The notes under the pieces are model-generated. The model ran no database searches and had not been told where the DNA came from. It saw nothing but the letters and a program-made list of their open reading frames with translations. A stretch of 64,000 nt of DNA from Enterobacter mori LMG 25706. GTDB taxonomy: Bacteria > Pseudomonadota > Gammaproteobacteria > Enterobacterales > Enterobacteriaceae. Shown here piece by piece: positions 42,518 to 50,588 of this stretch (the stretch's first letter is position 1; every line of letters begins with the position of its first letter). The DNA lies in the NCBI RefSeq assembly GCF_000211415.1, contig NZ_GL890776.1:199906-263905 (forward strand), given 5' to 3'. The translations under genes were made by a program, and so were the position numbers.

Positions 42518-42610
42518 ATGCGCTTATGGGATTGGCCATTTTTCAGTACGGCAGTAGTAGTGATCGCGGGGATATACGTCATAACCTACTATGTGTATGT
42601 CTATACGTGA
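42518..42610 (+). CDS. 30-residue putative membrane peptide downstream of the MipA-family gene
   Basis: A 30-codon frame starting 15 bases after the MipA-family stop, with GAGGTGACGG placed as a strong Shine-Dalgarno sequence before its ATG. The peptide starts MRLWDWPFF and continues as a single hydrophobic helix (STAVVVIAGIYVITYYVYVYT). It has the form of the small single-pass membrane proteins of enterobacteria. I do not recognise it. Tight spacing suggests co-translation with the outer-membrane protein. Confidence 0.6.
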   Translation: MRLWDWPFFSTAVVVIAGIYVITYYVYVYT

Positions 42611-42662
42611 ACCTCTCTAAGAACATCGGAGTGAGCAAAACTTGAAGAAGTAGTAACCCGCG

Positions 42663-42684
42663 AAAAAACGCCATTCCTGGCGTT
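42663..42684 (-). terminator. Intrinsic terminator after yajD
   Basis: On the minus strand AACGCCA-GGAA-TGGCGTT followed by TTTT, starting one base after the yajD stop. Confidence 0.85.
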
Positions 42685-42685
42685 G

Positions 42686-43033
42686 TTACTTCTTCTTGTT
42701 CATCATCGCTTTTAAATCGGCAAACGGGTTAAACGTGGCGACGCCCACGTCTTTTTGCGCGTCTTCACCGGCCACGACGGTAGTACCGTACTGATCCGCT
42801 TCGGTGTATTTTGAGTGCTCATGGTCATGGCAAAACAGGCACAACAGCTCCCAGTTGCTGCCATCTTCCGGGTTGTTGGTATGGTCGTGATCGATATGGT
42901 GAACCGTCAGTTCTCGCAGGTTGGAATAGACAAACTCCCGCGAGCAGCGTCCACACACCCATGGATAGATTTTTAATGCTTTTTCGCGATAACCGCTTTC
43001 CAGCCGCGCGTAGTTTTTGGGGATCAAAGCCAT
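42686..43033 (-). CDS. yajD: HNH nuclease family protein YajD
   Basis: A 115-residue HNH-type protein nearly identical to E. coli YajD. Two zinc knuckles frame the HNH core: CGRCSREF, then LTVHHIDHDHTNNPEDGSNWELLCLFCHDHEH with the catalytic HHIDHDH and CxxCHDH. The activity has not been established in E. coli. The start is MALIPKNYARL, matching E. coli MAIIPKNYARL; 15 extra codons upstream are ignored. As I recall, E. coli keeps yajD far away near tsx, so it has moved here or there. Confidence 0.94.
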   Translation of the reverse strand: MALIPKNYARLESGYREKALKIYPWVCGRCSREFVYSNLRELTVHHIDHDHTNNPEDGSNWELLCLFCHDHEHSKYTEADQYGTTVVAGEDAQKDVGVATFNPFADLKAMMNKKK

Positions 43034-43110
43034 TGCCGGTTTTACCTGTGATAAAAATAGTGTCTCAATATATCCCATCGGGTGCCGTAAAGGTAAACGC
43101 CATTGCTGTG

Positions 43111-44004
43111 TTAGAGCGAAAATGTGCCTTCAAGCGTAATCACACATTTTCCCCCTACGCGAACCACAGCCTTTCCTGACGAGGCATCGTATCCCGCGAA
43201 CAGCACGCTTGCTCGCCCCATATCAACGCCCTGACTGACGTTAAGGTTAAGCGTCGTTTTATTGCGCTGCAACGCCAGTAGCGCCGTTGCAGCGGCCGTC
43301 GCGCTGCCTGTTGCAGGATCTTCTGTCATGCGGGGAGTAAACATGCGGGCCTGGACATCGTGAGGTTCATCGGGATCCGTATCCTGGGTATAGGCATAGA
43401 GGGAGACCGCGCCATCCAGCGGTAACGTCGCGCGAAAACCCTGTAAATTCGGCACGCACCGACGAAGTGCCTCGCGAGAAGCCAGCTCGGCTATCAGGAA
43501 GGGCAGACCTACCGACGCGACAACAGGCATATGTACCTCGGTACGGATATCTTCTGCGTTCAGGGATAAGCAGGCAGCCACGCTTTCCGGGCTAACTTCA
43601 GAGCGCAAGGAGAGTACCTCTGGCACCAGGAGTTCTGCGCCGGTCACGGTATCGTTGTCACGTAGCAGGCGCACGGGCACCAGACCGGCTATTTCCTCGA
43701 AGTGCAGCGTATCAGGCTGGCGCTGATGATTCATCGCTGCGTGATGTGCCAGCACGTACGCAGTTCCAACATTCGGGTGCCCGGCGAAGGGGATCTCGCG
43801 CGAGGGCGTAAAGATTCGCACGCGTGCCGTATTGGAGGGATTGTCTGGCGGCAGAACGAACGTGGTTTCGCTGTAGCCAAATTCAACGGCGACCTGCTGC
43901 ATTTGTGCTTTGCTCATACCCTCCGCATCGAGTACGACGGCGACAGGGTTACCCAGAAACGGGGTGTCAGTAAAAACATCCGCAACAACATAGCGTCTTT
44001 TCAT
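43111..44004 (-). CDS. PhzF-family isomerase/epimerase-like protein
   Basis: A 297-residue PhzF/YddE-family protein of the diaminopimelate epimerase fold. The catalytic Glu is in [13 protein letters not shown] (about 46), followed by the anion-hole segments [18 protein letters not shown] and [17 protein letters not shown]. PhzF proteins lack the two Cys of DapF and isomerise metabolites; the substrate here is unknown, and the gene is not E. coli yddE. It is divergent from the flavin monooxygenase gene at 44200 with a 195-base shared gap. Confidence 0.9.
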   Translation of the reverse strand: MKRRYVVADVFTDTPFLGNPVAVVLDAEGMSKAQMQQVAVEFGYSETTFVLPPDNPSNTARVRIFTPSREIPFAGHPNVGTAYVLAHHAAMNHQRQPDTLHFEEIAGLVPVRLLRDNDTVTGAELLVPEVLSLRSEVSPESVAACLSLNAEDIRTEVHMPVVASVGLPFLIAELASREALRRCVPNLQGFRATLPLDGAVSLYAYTQDTDPDEPHDVQARMFTPRMTEDPATGSATAAATALLALQRNKTTLNLNVSQGVDMGRASVLFAGYDASSGKAVVRVGGKCVITLEGTFSL

Positions 44005-44199
44005 TTTCTGTCCGGTGTAAAAGTCCTGACATAGAGTAGTAACGATAAATCAAACCGATAACCAGCCGTTTTTTACCTGACGGACCTGAAAAAAATTCAA
44101 TCAATTTATTTGAATCACTCCGTTAAATAAACGCCATTTATTCTCACCCGGTAATGCGTAAAGTAGGTACAACGCAAAGCATTATCAGGACACAGAGTC

Positions 44200-45222
44200 A
44201 TGAAAAAGATCGGGTTTTTATCCTTTGGTCACTGGACGCCGTCGCCGCAGTCCGGTACGCGCTCGGCGGCAGACACGCTGCTACAGTCCATTGATTTGGC
44301 CGTGGCGGCCGAAGAGTTGGGCGCAGACGGTGCCTATTTCCGCGTACACCACTTTGCCCGCCAGCTGAGCTCACCGTTCCCCTTACTGGCGGCGATAGGC
44401 GCAAAAACCAAACGTATTGAAATCGGTACGGGCGTGATCGACATGCGCTATGAGAACCCGATGTATATGGCGGAGGACGCGGGGGCTGCGGATCTCATTT
44501 CCGGCGGTCGTTTACAGCTTGGCATCAGCCGCGGTTCCCCGGAGCAGGTCATTGATGGCTGGCGTCATTTTGGCTATGTCCCGCAGGAAGGGGAAGATGA
44601 ATCGGATATGGCGCGCCGTCATACCGAGGTGCTGCTCGAGGTGCTGCGCGGAGAAGGATTTGCAAAACCGAATCCACAGCCGATGTTCCCGAACCCGCCA
44701 GGGTTATTGCGTCTGGAGCCGCATTCCGAAGGCTTGCGGGACCGTATCTGGTGGGGCGCGGGGTCGAATGCGACCGCGGTATGGGCCGCCACACTCGGAA
44801 TGAATTTGCAAAGCTCCACGCTGAAAGACGATGAAACCGGCGAGCCGTTTCATATTCAGCAGGCAAAACAGATCCGCGCGTATCGGCAGGCCTGGGCCGA
44901 CGCGGGGCATACCCGTCAGCCACGCGTGTCGGTCAGCCGCAGCATTTTTGCCCTGATGGATGACCGCGATCGGATGTATTTCGGTTCAAGCCGCAATGAG
45001 AGCGACAGTGTCGGTTATCTTGATGAAAAAACGCGCGCTATTTTTGGTCGCAGCTATGCCGCAGAGCCTGACGCGCTGATCGAACAGTTGAAAAAGGACG
45101 AGGCCATCGCCGAGGCGGATACGCTCTTGCTGACCGTGCCGAACCAGCTGGGCGTGGACTATAACGCACATGTTATTGAGTCCATTCTGAAGCATGTCGC
45201 ACCGGAAATGGGCTGGAGATGA
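44200..45222 (+). CDS. LLM-class flavin-dependent oxidoreductase
   Basis: A 340-residue luciferase-like monooxygenase. The N-terminal GFLSFGHWTP, the LGADGAYFRVHHFARQ segment (about 46-61), GTGVIDMRYENPMYMAEDAGAADLISGGRLQLGISRGSPEQVI (about 83-125) and SVSRSIFAL are characteristic of the family, which usually uses FMNH2 supplied by a separate reductase. The reducing partner is not obvious nearby. The gene ends in a strong terminator. Substrate unknown. Confidence 0.9.
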   Translation: MKKIGFLSFGHWTPSPQSGTRSAADTLLQSIDLAVAAEELGADGAYFRVHHFARQLSSPFPLLAAIGAKTKRIEIGTGVIDMRYENPMYMAEDAGAADLISGGRLQLGISRGSPEQVIDGWRHFGYVPQEGEDESDMARRHTEVLLEVLRGEGFAKPNPQPMFPNPPGLLRLEPHSEGLRDRIWWGAGSNATAVWAATLGMNLQSSTLKDDETGEPFHIQQAKQIRAYRQAWADAGHTRQPRVSVSRSIFALMDDRDRMYFGSSRNESDSVGYLDEKTRAIFGRSYAAEPDALIEQLKKDEAIAEADTLLLTVPNQLGVDYNAHVIESILKHVAPEMGWR

Positions 45223-45233
45223 TGTCCCGGGCA

Positions 45234-45268
45234 CTCTGGATCGCCGATTCGGCGATCCAGAGTTTGTT
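45234..45268 (+). terminator. Intrinsic terminator after the flavin oxidoreductase gene
   Basis: Perfect 12-base arms CTCTGGATCGCC and GGCGATCCAGAG around a five-base loop, followed by TTTGTT, 11 bases after the stop. The palindrome could also stop convergent tqsA. Confidence 0.88.
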
Positions 45269-45285
45269 GCAGGCCGATGGAGGGG

Positions 45286-46320
45286 CTAGCGATGATCCAT
45301 ATCGCTTAGCAGCACGGCGATGCTTTGCCCGCCCGCCGTTTGCTCCAGCCCAATCTTCACGATGATCGTCAGTGGAACAGAAAGCAGCATACCCACGGGA
45401 CCCAGCAGCCAGCCCCAGAATATCAGGGACAGGAACACCACCAGCGTGGAAAGCCCCAGCCCGCGGCCCATCATGCGTGGTTCAAGAATGTTCCCGAACA
45501 CCAGGTTGATCGCCAGATAACCCGCTAACAGAACCAGCGCATCATAAAGCCCACTGAACACCAGCGCCTGAAGAATAGGGGGGATCGCCGCCAGCACGGA
45601 ACCAATGTTAGGAATGTAGTTGAGGGCAAAGGCCAGCAATCCCCAGACGAAAGCAAAGCGGACACCCAGCGCGACGAGCATCCCCCAGACCACCAGGCCA
45701 GTCACCAGGCTGATGGCGGTTTTCAGCACCAGATAGCGTGAAACGCTGTCCAGCGCGCGCTGAATCGCCCCCATACCTTCTACCGGACGAACCATGATTT
45801 GCTGCAGCTTTGCGGGCAGTTGTGGCACTTCCAGCAGCATAAACACGACCGTCAAAAACAGCAGGAAAATGGATGTCATAGCGTTAGAGAGCTGCGCCAG
45901 CAGGCTGGTAACGAGGGTCATGGCGGCATTCGGATCGATATACTTCAGCAGTTCCTCAACCGAGACCTCAATACCTGCCCGCTGCAGCCAGGGCTCGAGT
46001 TGCAGGAGCGGGATCGCCAGCGAAGAACGGTATTTTGGTAGCGTACGCGCCAGCTCGTTCAACGATGTCCCGAGATAGGCCACCAGTAGCACCATGACAA
46101 CGATGATAATGCTGATGAGCAGCGTGATCGCCAGCACGCGGGGAACGCGTAGCCGCACCAGGCGCTGTACCAGCGGATTCAGGATCACCGCAATAAAAAG
46201 CGCCAGAATAAATGGCACAATGATGTCGGCTGCAAAACGAACGCCGGTCAATATGATTACCAGCATGCCCAGCATAATGACAATCTTCAGCCCGTTCAGG
46301 GTAATGATGGGTTTAGCCAT
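45286..46320 (-). CDS. tqsA: AI-2E family transporter TqsA
   Basis: Inner-membrane protein of 344 residues, matching E. coli TqsA (YdgG), which is reported to export the quorum-sensing signal autoinducer-2 and to affect biofilm formation. The N-terminus [20 protein letters not shown] is identical to E. coli, and conserved C-terminal blocks include [16 protein letters not shown] and [32 protein letters not shown]. About eight membrane segments are present. It is divergent from mdtJ, as in E. coli, whereas pntAB, its other E. coli neighbour, is 33 kb away here. Confidence 0.96.
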   Translation of the reverse strand: MAKPIITLNGLKIVIMLGMLVIILTGVRFAADIIVPFILALFIAVILNPLVQRLVRLRVPRVLAITLLISIIIVVMVLLVAYLGTSLNELARTLPKYRSSLAIPLLQLEPWLQRAGIEVSVEELLKYIDPNAAMTLVTSLLAQLSNAMTSIFLLFLTVVFMLLEVPQLPAKLQQIMVRPVEGMGAIQRALDSVSRYLVLKTAISLVTGLVVWGMLVALGVRFAFVWGLLAFALNYIPNIGSVLAAIPPILQALVFSGLYDALVLLAGYLAINLVFGNILEPRMMGRGLGLSTLVVFLSLIFWGWLLGPVGMLLSVPLTIIVKIGLEQTAGGQSIAVLLSDMDHR

Positions 46321-46740
46321 GGAAGTTCCTGAATAATGTTTTATTTATAATAGATGCATTATCCGAGTAAAAAAACTAACCAAAATCAAACGGAATGGGT
46401 AAAGAAATGAAAAGACTTTGAGTAAAACCCTGGCTTATGGTACAAATCTAGCGTGTTCAACTATCGAGGACAATTTTCATCCGCAAAGACGAGAAGCAAC
46501 AACGCGGATAATTGTAATTTTATGGACAATTTGTTCAGGACGTATTTTTCAACAAACACCGCTGTATTCTCCACTTCCTTCTGCCTTCTGTCTGGTGAGC
46601 AACACTGGCGCAACGCGCTGTAGTCACGTCTTCTGCCTGAGCTGGCGCCCTGCGCTTAGCTGTCTGATCTCATTTAATATTTTTTGGTTTGCTGTCCAAC
46701 GCGAGCCACGATGGATTATATTCTCAAGCAGGAGAAGAAC
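46321..46740. other. tqsA/mdtJ divergent region with long mdtJI leader
   Basis: A 420-base gap with two promoters and a long leader ahead of mdtJ. It holds the 33-codon mdtU-like frame at 46522-46623 and a pyrimidine-rich segment (46555-46600). Long untranslated stretches of this kind support Rho-dependent control, which is known for E. coli mdtJI. Confidence 0.55.
46522..46623 (+). CDS. mdtU: mdtJI leader ORF, MdtU candidate
   Basis: A 33-codon frame in the mdtJI leader, starting MDNLFRTYFSTNTAV and ending EQHWRNAL. E. coli has a leader peptide MdtU (about 34 codons) in the same place, whose translation in spermidine-rich medium prevents premature termination and raises MdtJ. Position and length agree; the ribosome site here is weak and I cannot align the sequence from memory, so the symbol is tentative. 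Confidence 0.5.
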   Translation: MDNLFRTYFSTNTAVFSTSFCLLSGEQHWRNAL

Positions 46741-47103
46741 ATGTTTTACTGGATTTTATTAGCCCTGGCTATTATCGCTGAAATTACCGGCACCCTGTCG
46801 ATGAAATGGGCAAGCGTGAGTGATGGTAATACCGGTTTTATTTTAATGCTGGTGATGATTACCCTTTCCTATATTTTCCTCTCATTTGCGGTAAAAAAAA
46901 TCGCGCTGGGTGTCGCGTATGCCCTGTGGGAAGGTATCGGTATTTTATTGATCACGCTGTTCAGTGTCATGATATTTGACGAAACCTTGTCGACAATGAA
47001 AATTGCCGGATTAACCACGCTGGTGGTAGGGATCGTGCTGATTAAATCGGGTACACGTAAACCGACGAAACAGCAGAAGGAGCAGGCTCATGCAGCAGTT
47101 TGA
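46741..47103 (+). CDS. mdtJ: Spermidine exporter subunit MdtJ
   Basis: Small multidrug resistance (SMR) family protein of 120 residues with four membrane helices; forms a heterodimer with MdtI that exports spermidine. Motifs include the helix-1 Glu in [16 protein letters not shown], then [18 protein letters not shown]. The ATG follows AGGAGAAGAAC. The gene overlaps mdtI by 14 bases, so the two are co-translated. Confidence 0.96.
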   Translation: MFYWILLALAIIAEITGTLSMKWASVSDGNTGFILMLVMITLSYIFLSFAVKKIALGVAYALWEGIGILLITLFSVMIFDETLSTMKIAGLTTLVVGIVLIKSGTRKPTKQQKEQAHAAV

Positions 47104-47419
47104 ATGGATCCACGCGGCCTGGCTGGCGCTGGCCATCGTGCTGGAAATCGTGGCTAACGTCTTTTTAAAATTCTCTGACGGTTTTCGCCGTAAGTTTTAT
47201 GGCTTGATGTCCATTGCCGCCGTGCTGGGGGCATTTAGCGCCCTGTCGCAGGCGGTAAAAGGGATCGACCTTTCTGTGGCCTATGCGCTGTGGGGTGGCT
47301 TCGGTATCGCCGCCACCCTGGCAGCAGGCTGGATCCTGTTCGGTCAGCGTTTGAATCACAAAGGCTGGATCGGCCTGGTTCTGCTGCTCGCAGGCATGAT
47401 TATGATAAAACTCGCCTGA
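47090..47419 (+). CDS. mdtI: Spermidine exporter subunit MdtI
   Basis: Second SMR subunit, 109 residues as in E. coli, with four membrane helices. The helix-1 Glu is in [19 protein letters not shown] and the central loop motif is [16 protein letters not shown]. The start lies inside mdtJ. A strong terminator follows. Confidence 0.96.
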   Translation: MQQFEWIHAAWLALAIVLEIVANVFLKFSDGFRRKFYGLMSIAAVLGAFSALSQAVKGIDLSVAYALWGGFGIAATLAAGWILFGQRLNHKGWIGLVLLLAGMIMIKLA

Positions 47420-47442
47420 TGTCAGTTTCGACATCCTATTCA

Positions 47443-47468
47443 GGCAGCGATATTCGCTGCCTTTTTTA
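47443..47468 (+). terminator. Intrinsic terminator after mdtI
   Basis: GGCAGCGA-TAT-TCGCTGCC followed by TTTTTTATT, 24 bases after the mdtI stop. It touches the 3' end of convergent ydgD. Confidence 0.9.
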
Positions 47469-48287
47469 TTGCTGCGCGAGCGCTTCCAGCTTGTCGCGAA
47501 AACCGGTAACCGACAGGGCACGGTTATCGGCGCGCCATCTGTCTTTGGCGGATGGGGCAGAGCTTTGAACACCAATCAACTGCCAGCCATTCTCGGTTTT
47601 CAACATCAGCGGTGACCCGCTGTCACCCGGTAGCGTATCGCACTGATGCGAGAGCACGCTGTTTTGCGCCCAGCCAGTGACCGTGCAGTCTGTATGTGTG
47701 TAGAGAGAATCAAGATGATCGACCGGGTAGCCGGATTGCGTCACTTTTCGGTCGACGGCTTTCAGTGCCGCCGTCAGCGCGGCTTTGTCACCGTCGAATA
47801 AGGGCAGGGGTGTGATACCCGATGGCGGATAACGCAGAACAATCAGCCCAAAATCCCAGGATGCGGCGGCAGGGGGCACAATCCAGCCCTCACCATCCGG
47901 TTTTAAGCGTTTACCCAGAGAGGGATCAACCCGTCCTTCAATGCCGTGGATCTCATAGCGCCAGACCCCTTTTTGCGACACAAAGCGCAGGGCGATAGCT
48001 TTATCCGGTTTACCGGCTGGCGGCATGAGAAGGCAATGACCGGCCGTCAGTGCCAGTTGAGGCGTGATTAATGTTGCGGTACATAAGTTACCGCTGGCCG
48101 TTTCCAGTTGTCCTATGGCATCCCAGGGGGCTTGCGTCGGATCGGTAACCCGCGTGCGGTCATCATGACCAAAAAAAAGGGTCTTGACCTCTTTGGCGCT
48201 GATAGCGTCTTCATCACCATCGTCCGCATGTAAGAATCCTGAAAAAAGACCAAACGTTCCCAGTAACAACACAACAGATTTACGCAT
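47466..48287 (-). CDS. ydgD: Exported trypsin-like serine protease YdgD
   Basis: A 273-residue S1-type serine endopeptidase homologue with a signal peptide ([21 protein letters not shown]). The catalytic triad is visible: His in [10 protein letters not shown] (about 77), Asp in [12 protein letters not shown] (about 146) and Ser in [16 protein letters not shown] (about 223). It is therefore probably periplasmic and active, although the substrate is unknown. E. coli YdgD has the same length. It is convergent with mdtI and lies after asr/ydgU in the same direction. Confidence 0.93.
   Translation of the reverse strand: MRKSVVLLLGTFGLFSGFLHADDGDEDAISAKEVKTLFFGHDDRTRVTDPTQAPWDAIGQLETASGNLCTATLITPQLALTAGHCLLMPPAGKPDKAIALRFVSQKGVWRYEIHGIEGRVDPSLGKRLKPDGEGWIVPPAAASWDFGLIVLRYPPSGITPLPLFDGDKAALTAALKAVDRKVTQSGYPVDHLDSLYTHTDCTVTGWAQNSVLSHQCDTLPGDSGSPLMLKTENGWQLIGVQSSAPSAKDRWRADNRALSVTGFRDKLEALAQQ
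47802..47809 (+). other. KOPS octamer
   Basis: GGGCAGGG within ydgD (opposite strand); points to the right. Confidence 0.5.
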
Positions 48288-48388
48288 ATCACACTCTGGT
48301 GGGGTAATTATGATTATTAAAAGTGAACCCTATGAAAATACTATAGACGGGACAGCGCGAAAGTGGGAGTAAAATCAGCGTGCTACAA

Positions 48389-48472
48389 TCAGGAAAGATA
48401 AAACTGGCTTGCGATGAGCGCGCATAAAATAAGCAAGATAAGAATGAGCTCAAACCGATAGCGCCGCAGCAT
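48389..48472 (-). CDS. ydgU: Small membrane protein YdgU
   Basis: A 27-residue single-pass membrane peptide: MLRRYRFELILILLILCAL then IASQFYLS. It is clearly E. coli YdgU, a 27-residue small protein found beside asr. CCGGAGGG lies five bases before the ATG. It follows the asr terminator by 14 bases, so it is translated from read-through or its own start. Being short, it is missed by usual gene callers. Function unknown; acid induction with asr is likely. Confidence 0.85.
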   Translation of the reverse strand: MLRRYRFELILILLILCALIASQFYLS

Positions 48473-48485
48473 ACGCCCTCCGGAT

Positions 48486-48520
48486 AAAAAAACGGCGCGG
48501 AACTGGTCGGTTCAGCGCCG
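48486..48520 (-). terminator. Intrinsic terminator between asr and ydgU
   Basis: On the minus strand CGGCGC and GAAC pair with GTTC and GCGCCG around CGACCA, followed by TTTTTTT. It lies 43 bases after the asr stop and just before the ydgU ribosome site; partial read-through would express ydgU. Confidence 0.85.
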
Positions 48521-48562
48521 GTTTACCAACGTGCCCCGAAGGGCGCGGTTTAGCTTGTACTC

Positions 48563-48883
48563 TTACGCAGCTGGCTGTGCAGCTGGTTTAGCAGCTTCGT
48601 GTTTTACTGCTTTTTTGTGATGCTTTTTAGCAGCCTGCGCTTTCTGCTCTACAGCAGGTTTGGTCGCTTTTTTGTGGTGCTTTTTAGCGGCCTGGGCTTT
48701 CTGCTCTGCAGCAGGTTTTGCTGCTTTGTGATGTTTCTTATGGTGAACCGCTTTGGCTGGCGCAGCGGTGGTGGTTGCAGCTGGAGCCGCAGCAGGTGTT
48801 GCGGTCGCGGTAGTTTCAGCAGCAAATGCAGCAGAAGACAGACCCATAGCAGCGGCAACAACCAGAGCTAATACTTTTTTCAT
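48563..48883 (-). CDS. asr: Acid shock protein Asr
   Basis: Exported, intrinsically disordered, basic protein of 106 residues. The signal peptide [21 protein letters not shown] is identical to that of E. coli Asr; the rest is Ala, Lys, His and Pro, with near repeats of [15 protein letters not shown] (about 60-95). It is induced by strong acid and is thought to protect periplasmic proteins. Two in-frame codons before the ATG (to 48889) are an alternative start. An RstA-like box 105 bases upstream ties it to RstA, which is encoded in this window. Confidence 0.95.
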   Translation of the reverse strand: MKKVLALVVAAAMGLSSAAFAAETTATATPAAAPAATTTAAPAKAVHHKKHHKAAKPAAEQKAQAAKKHHKKATKPAVEQKAQAAKKHHKKAVKHEAAKPAAQPAA

Positions 48884-48987
48884 TTTCATACCCTCGAATT
48901 TGGTTTTTCATTTAACCCCACTGCGGGGCCGTTGAAAGAACTATATCCCTGTAAACTCGGGGTTTCCGTGAGTGATTGGTATCGGCG

Positions 48988-49001
48988 TGTAACCGTTTGT
49001 A
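48988..49001 (-). promoter_or_regulatory. RstA box upstream of asr
   Basis: On the minus strand TACAAACGGTTACA compares with the RstA consensus TACATNTNGTTACA: ten of twelve defined bases match, including the whole GTTACA half. A -10-like TATAGT lies at 48945-48940 with a poor -35, as expected for an activated promoter. RstA activation of asr is known in E. coli. Confidence 0.7.
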
Positions 49002-49029
49002 CAATGCCGGGTTCCCCCGGCGATGTCGA

Positions 49030-50514
49030 TCACAAATAGCGCGAGGTCAGATGTTCGCGGAAGTAGCGGATATTCAGATCTTCCCCCGTCGCCTGGGTAA
49101 TCAGTTGAGAGGTGCTAAACCGGCTGCCGTGCTGCCAGACGTTCTGGCGCAGCCAGTCGAACAGCGCTGAGAAATCGCCGTCAGCAATAGACGCTTGCAG
49201 ACCCGGAAGCGCCGTTTTCGCGGCGTGGAAGAGCTGCGCAGCGTACATCGCACCCAGCGTGTACGACGGGAAATACCCAAAGCCGCCGTCGGTCCAGTGG
49301 ATATCCTGCATACAGCCGTTACGATAGTTATCTTTGGTCGATAGCCCAAGCCAGGCCTGCATTTTCTCATCCCACAGCGCCGGAATGTCGTCCACCTCAA
49401 TGTCGCCGTTGATCAACGCGCGTTCAATTTCATAGCGCAGCACCACGTGCGCCGGGTAGCTCACTTCGTCCGCATCAACGCGGATATAGCCCGGCTTCAC
49501 GCGCTGGTTCCAGGCGATAAAGTTCTCTTCGCTGAACGCAGCCTGACTGCCAAAGCGGGCGTGAACGGCAGGGAGCAGATGCTTCAGGAAGGCCTCGCTA
49601 CGCCCGAGCTGCATCTCAAAGAACAGGCTCTGAGATTCGTGGATTGCCGTTGAGCGCGCCAGCGCCACGGGCTGTCCGGCCCAGGCGCGCGGCAGGTTTT
49701 GTTCGTAACGCGCATGTCCGGTTTCGTGGATCACGCCAAACAGCGCGCTTAGCAGCTCGTCCTCGTCGTAGCGCGTGGTGATACGCACGTCTTCCGGCAC
49801 GCCGCCGCAGAACGGGTGCGCACTGACGTCCAGACGACCGCCGTTAAAATCGAAGCCGAGCATCTTCATGGCTTCCAGACCCAGCTCACGCTGCGTCGCG
49901 GTCGGGAAAGGGCCCTGCGGCGGAACGAATGACCGCTGAGCCTGTTTTTCCACGACGTTTGCCAGGAGGTCCGGCAGCCAGGATTTCATGTCGCCGAACA
50001 GCACGTCCAGACGCGCGCTCGTCATGTCTGGTTCAAAAATATCGAGCAGCGCGTCGTAGGGCGAACCCCCTTTGGCGTCGGCGCGCAGGCGGGCCTCTTC
50101 GCGGCTCAGTTTCACCACCTCTTTCAGGTTGGCGGAAAACCCCTGCCAGTCGTTGGCGGGGCGCTGAGTACGCCACGCGTGCTCGCATTTGCTGCCTGCC
50201 AGCGACTTGGCTTCCACCAGCGATTCTGGCAGCAATGTTGCTTGTTGATAATGGCGCGTCATTTCACGCAGGTTGGCCTGTTCGACATCATTCAGGTCTT
50301 CGCTTGCCGCGGCAGCCAGCCAATCACCCACTTTTTTATCGGTCAGGATCTGGTGTTGCAGGACGCTCATCTCCGCCAGCGCTTCACCGCGCGCGGTGCT
50401 GCCGCCCGGCGGCATCATGGTGAACATGTCCCAGCTGGCGATGGAGGATAGGTGGGAGAAGCGGGAGAGACGCTGGAAGGTGCGGGTGAGTTGCTGGTAG
50501 TTATTGTTTTTCAT
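49030..50514 (-). CDS. M32-family metallocarboxypeptidase
   Basis: A 494-residue zinc carboxypeptidase of the M32 (Thermus aquaticus carboxypeptidase) family. The zinc motif HETGH is in GVIHETGHARYEQNLP (about 264), with a downstream Glu in STAIHESQSLFFEMQ and the family motif VDADEVSYPAHVVLRYEIE. The N-terminal third is helical and covers the active-site groove. It is cytosolic, with no signal peptide. Not present in E. coli K-12 as far as I recall. No operon partner; the asr promoter region follows. Confidence 0.93.
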   Translation of the reverse strand: MKNNNYQQLTRTFQRLSRFSHLSSIASWDMFTMMPPGGSTARGEALAEMSVLQHQILTDKKVGDWLAAAASEDLNDVEQANLREMTRHYQQATLLPESLVEAKSLAGSKCEHAWRTQRPANDWQGFSANLKEVVKLSREEARLRADAKGGSPYDALLDIFEPDMTSARLDVLFGDMKSWLPDLLANVVEKQAQRSFVPPQGPFPTATQRELGLEAMKMLGFDFNGGRLDVSAHPFCGGVPEDVRITTRYDEDELLSALFGVIHETGHARYEQNLPRAWAGQPVALARSTAIHESQSLFFEMQLGRSEAFLKHLLPAVHARFGSQAAFSEENFIAWNQRVKPGYIRVDADEVSYPAHVVLRYEIERALINGDIEVDDIPALWDEKMQAWLGLSTKDNYRNGCMQDIHWTDGGFGYFPSYTLGAMYAAQLFHAAKTALPGLQASIADGDFSALFDWLRQNVWQHGSRFSTSQLITQATGEDLNIRYFREHLTSRYL

Positions 50515-50588
50515 GAAGTCCTCGTGTCTGAATCAGCCGATGACAAAAATTAGCATCGGCTCGATTTAAACACGAAGGACGCAGAATG

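Noticed and set aside
46418-46762. Longer 114-residue frame overlapping the mdtJ start
   Set aside because: It starts with TTG, has a Cys/Ser/Arg-rich composition with no domain, and overlaps mdtJ; the 33-codon leader frame fits known biology better.
48310-48372. 20-codon + strand frame between ydgD and ydgU
   Set aside because: It is short, unlike any known small protein, and its GGGG ribosome site is weak.
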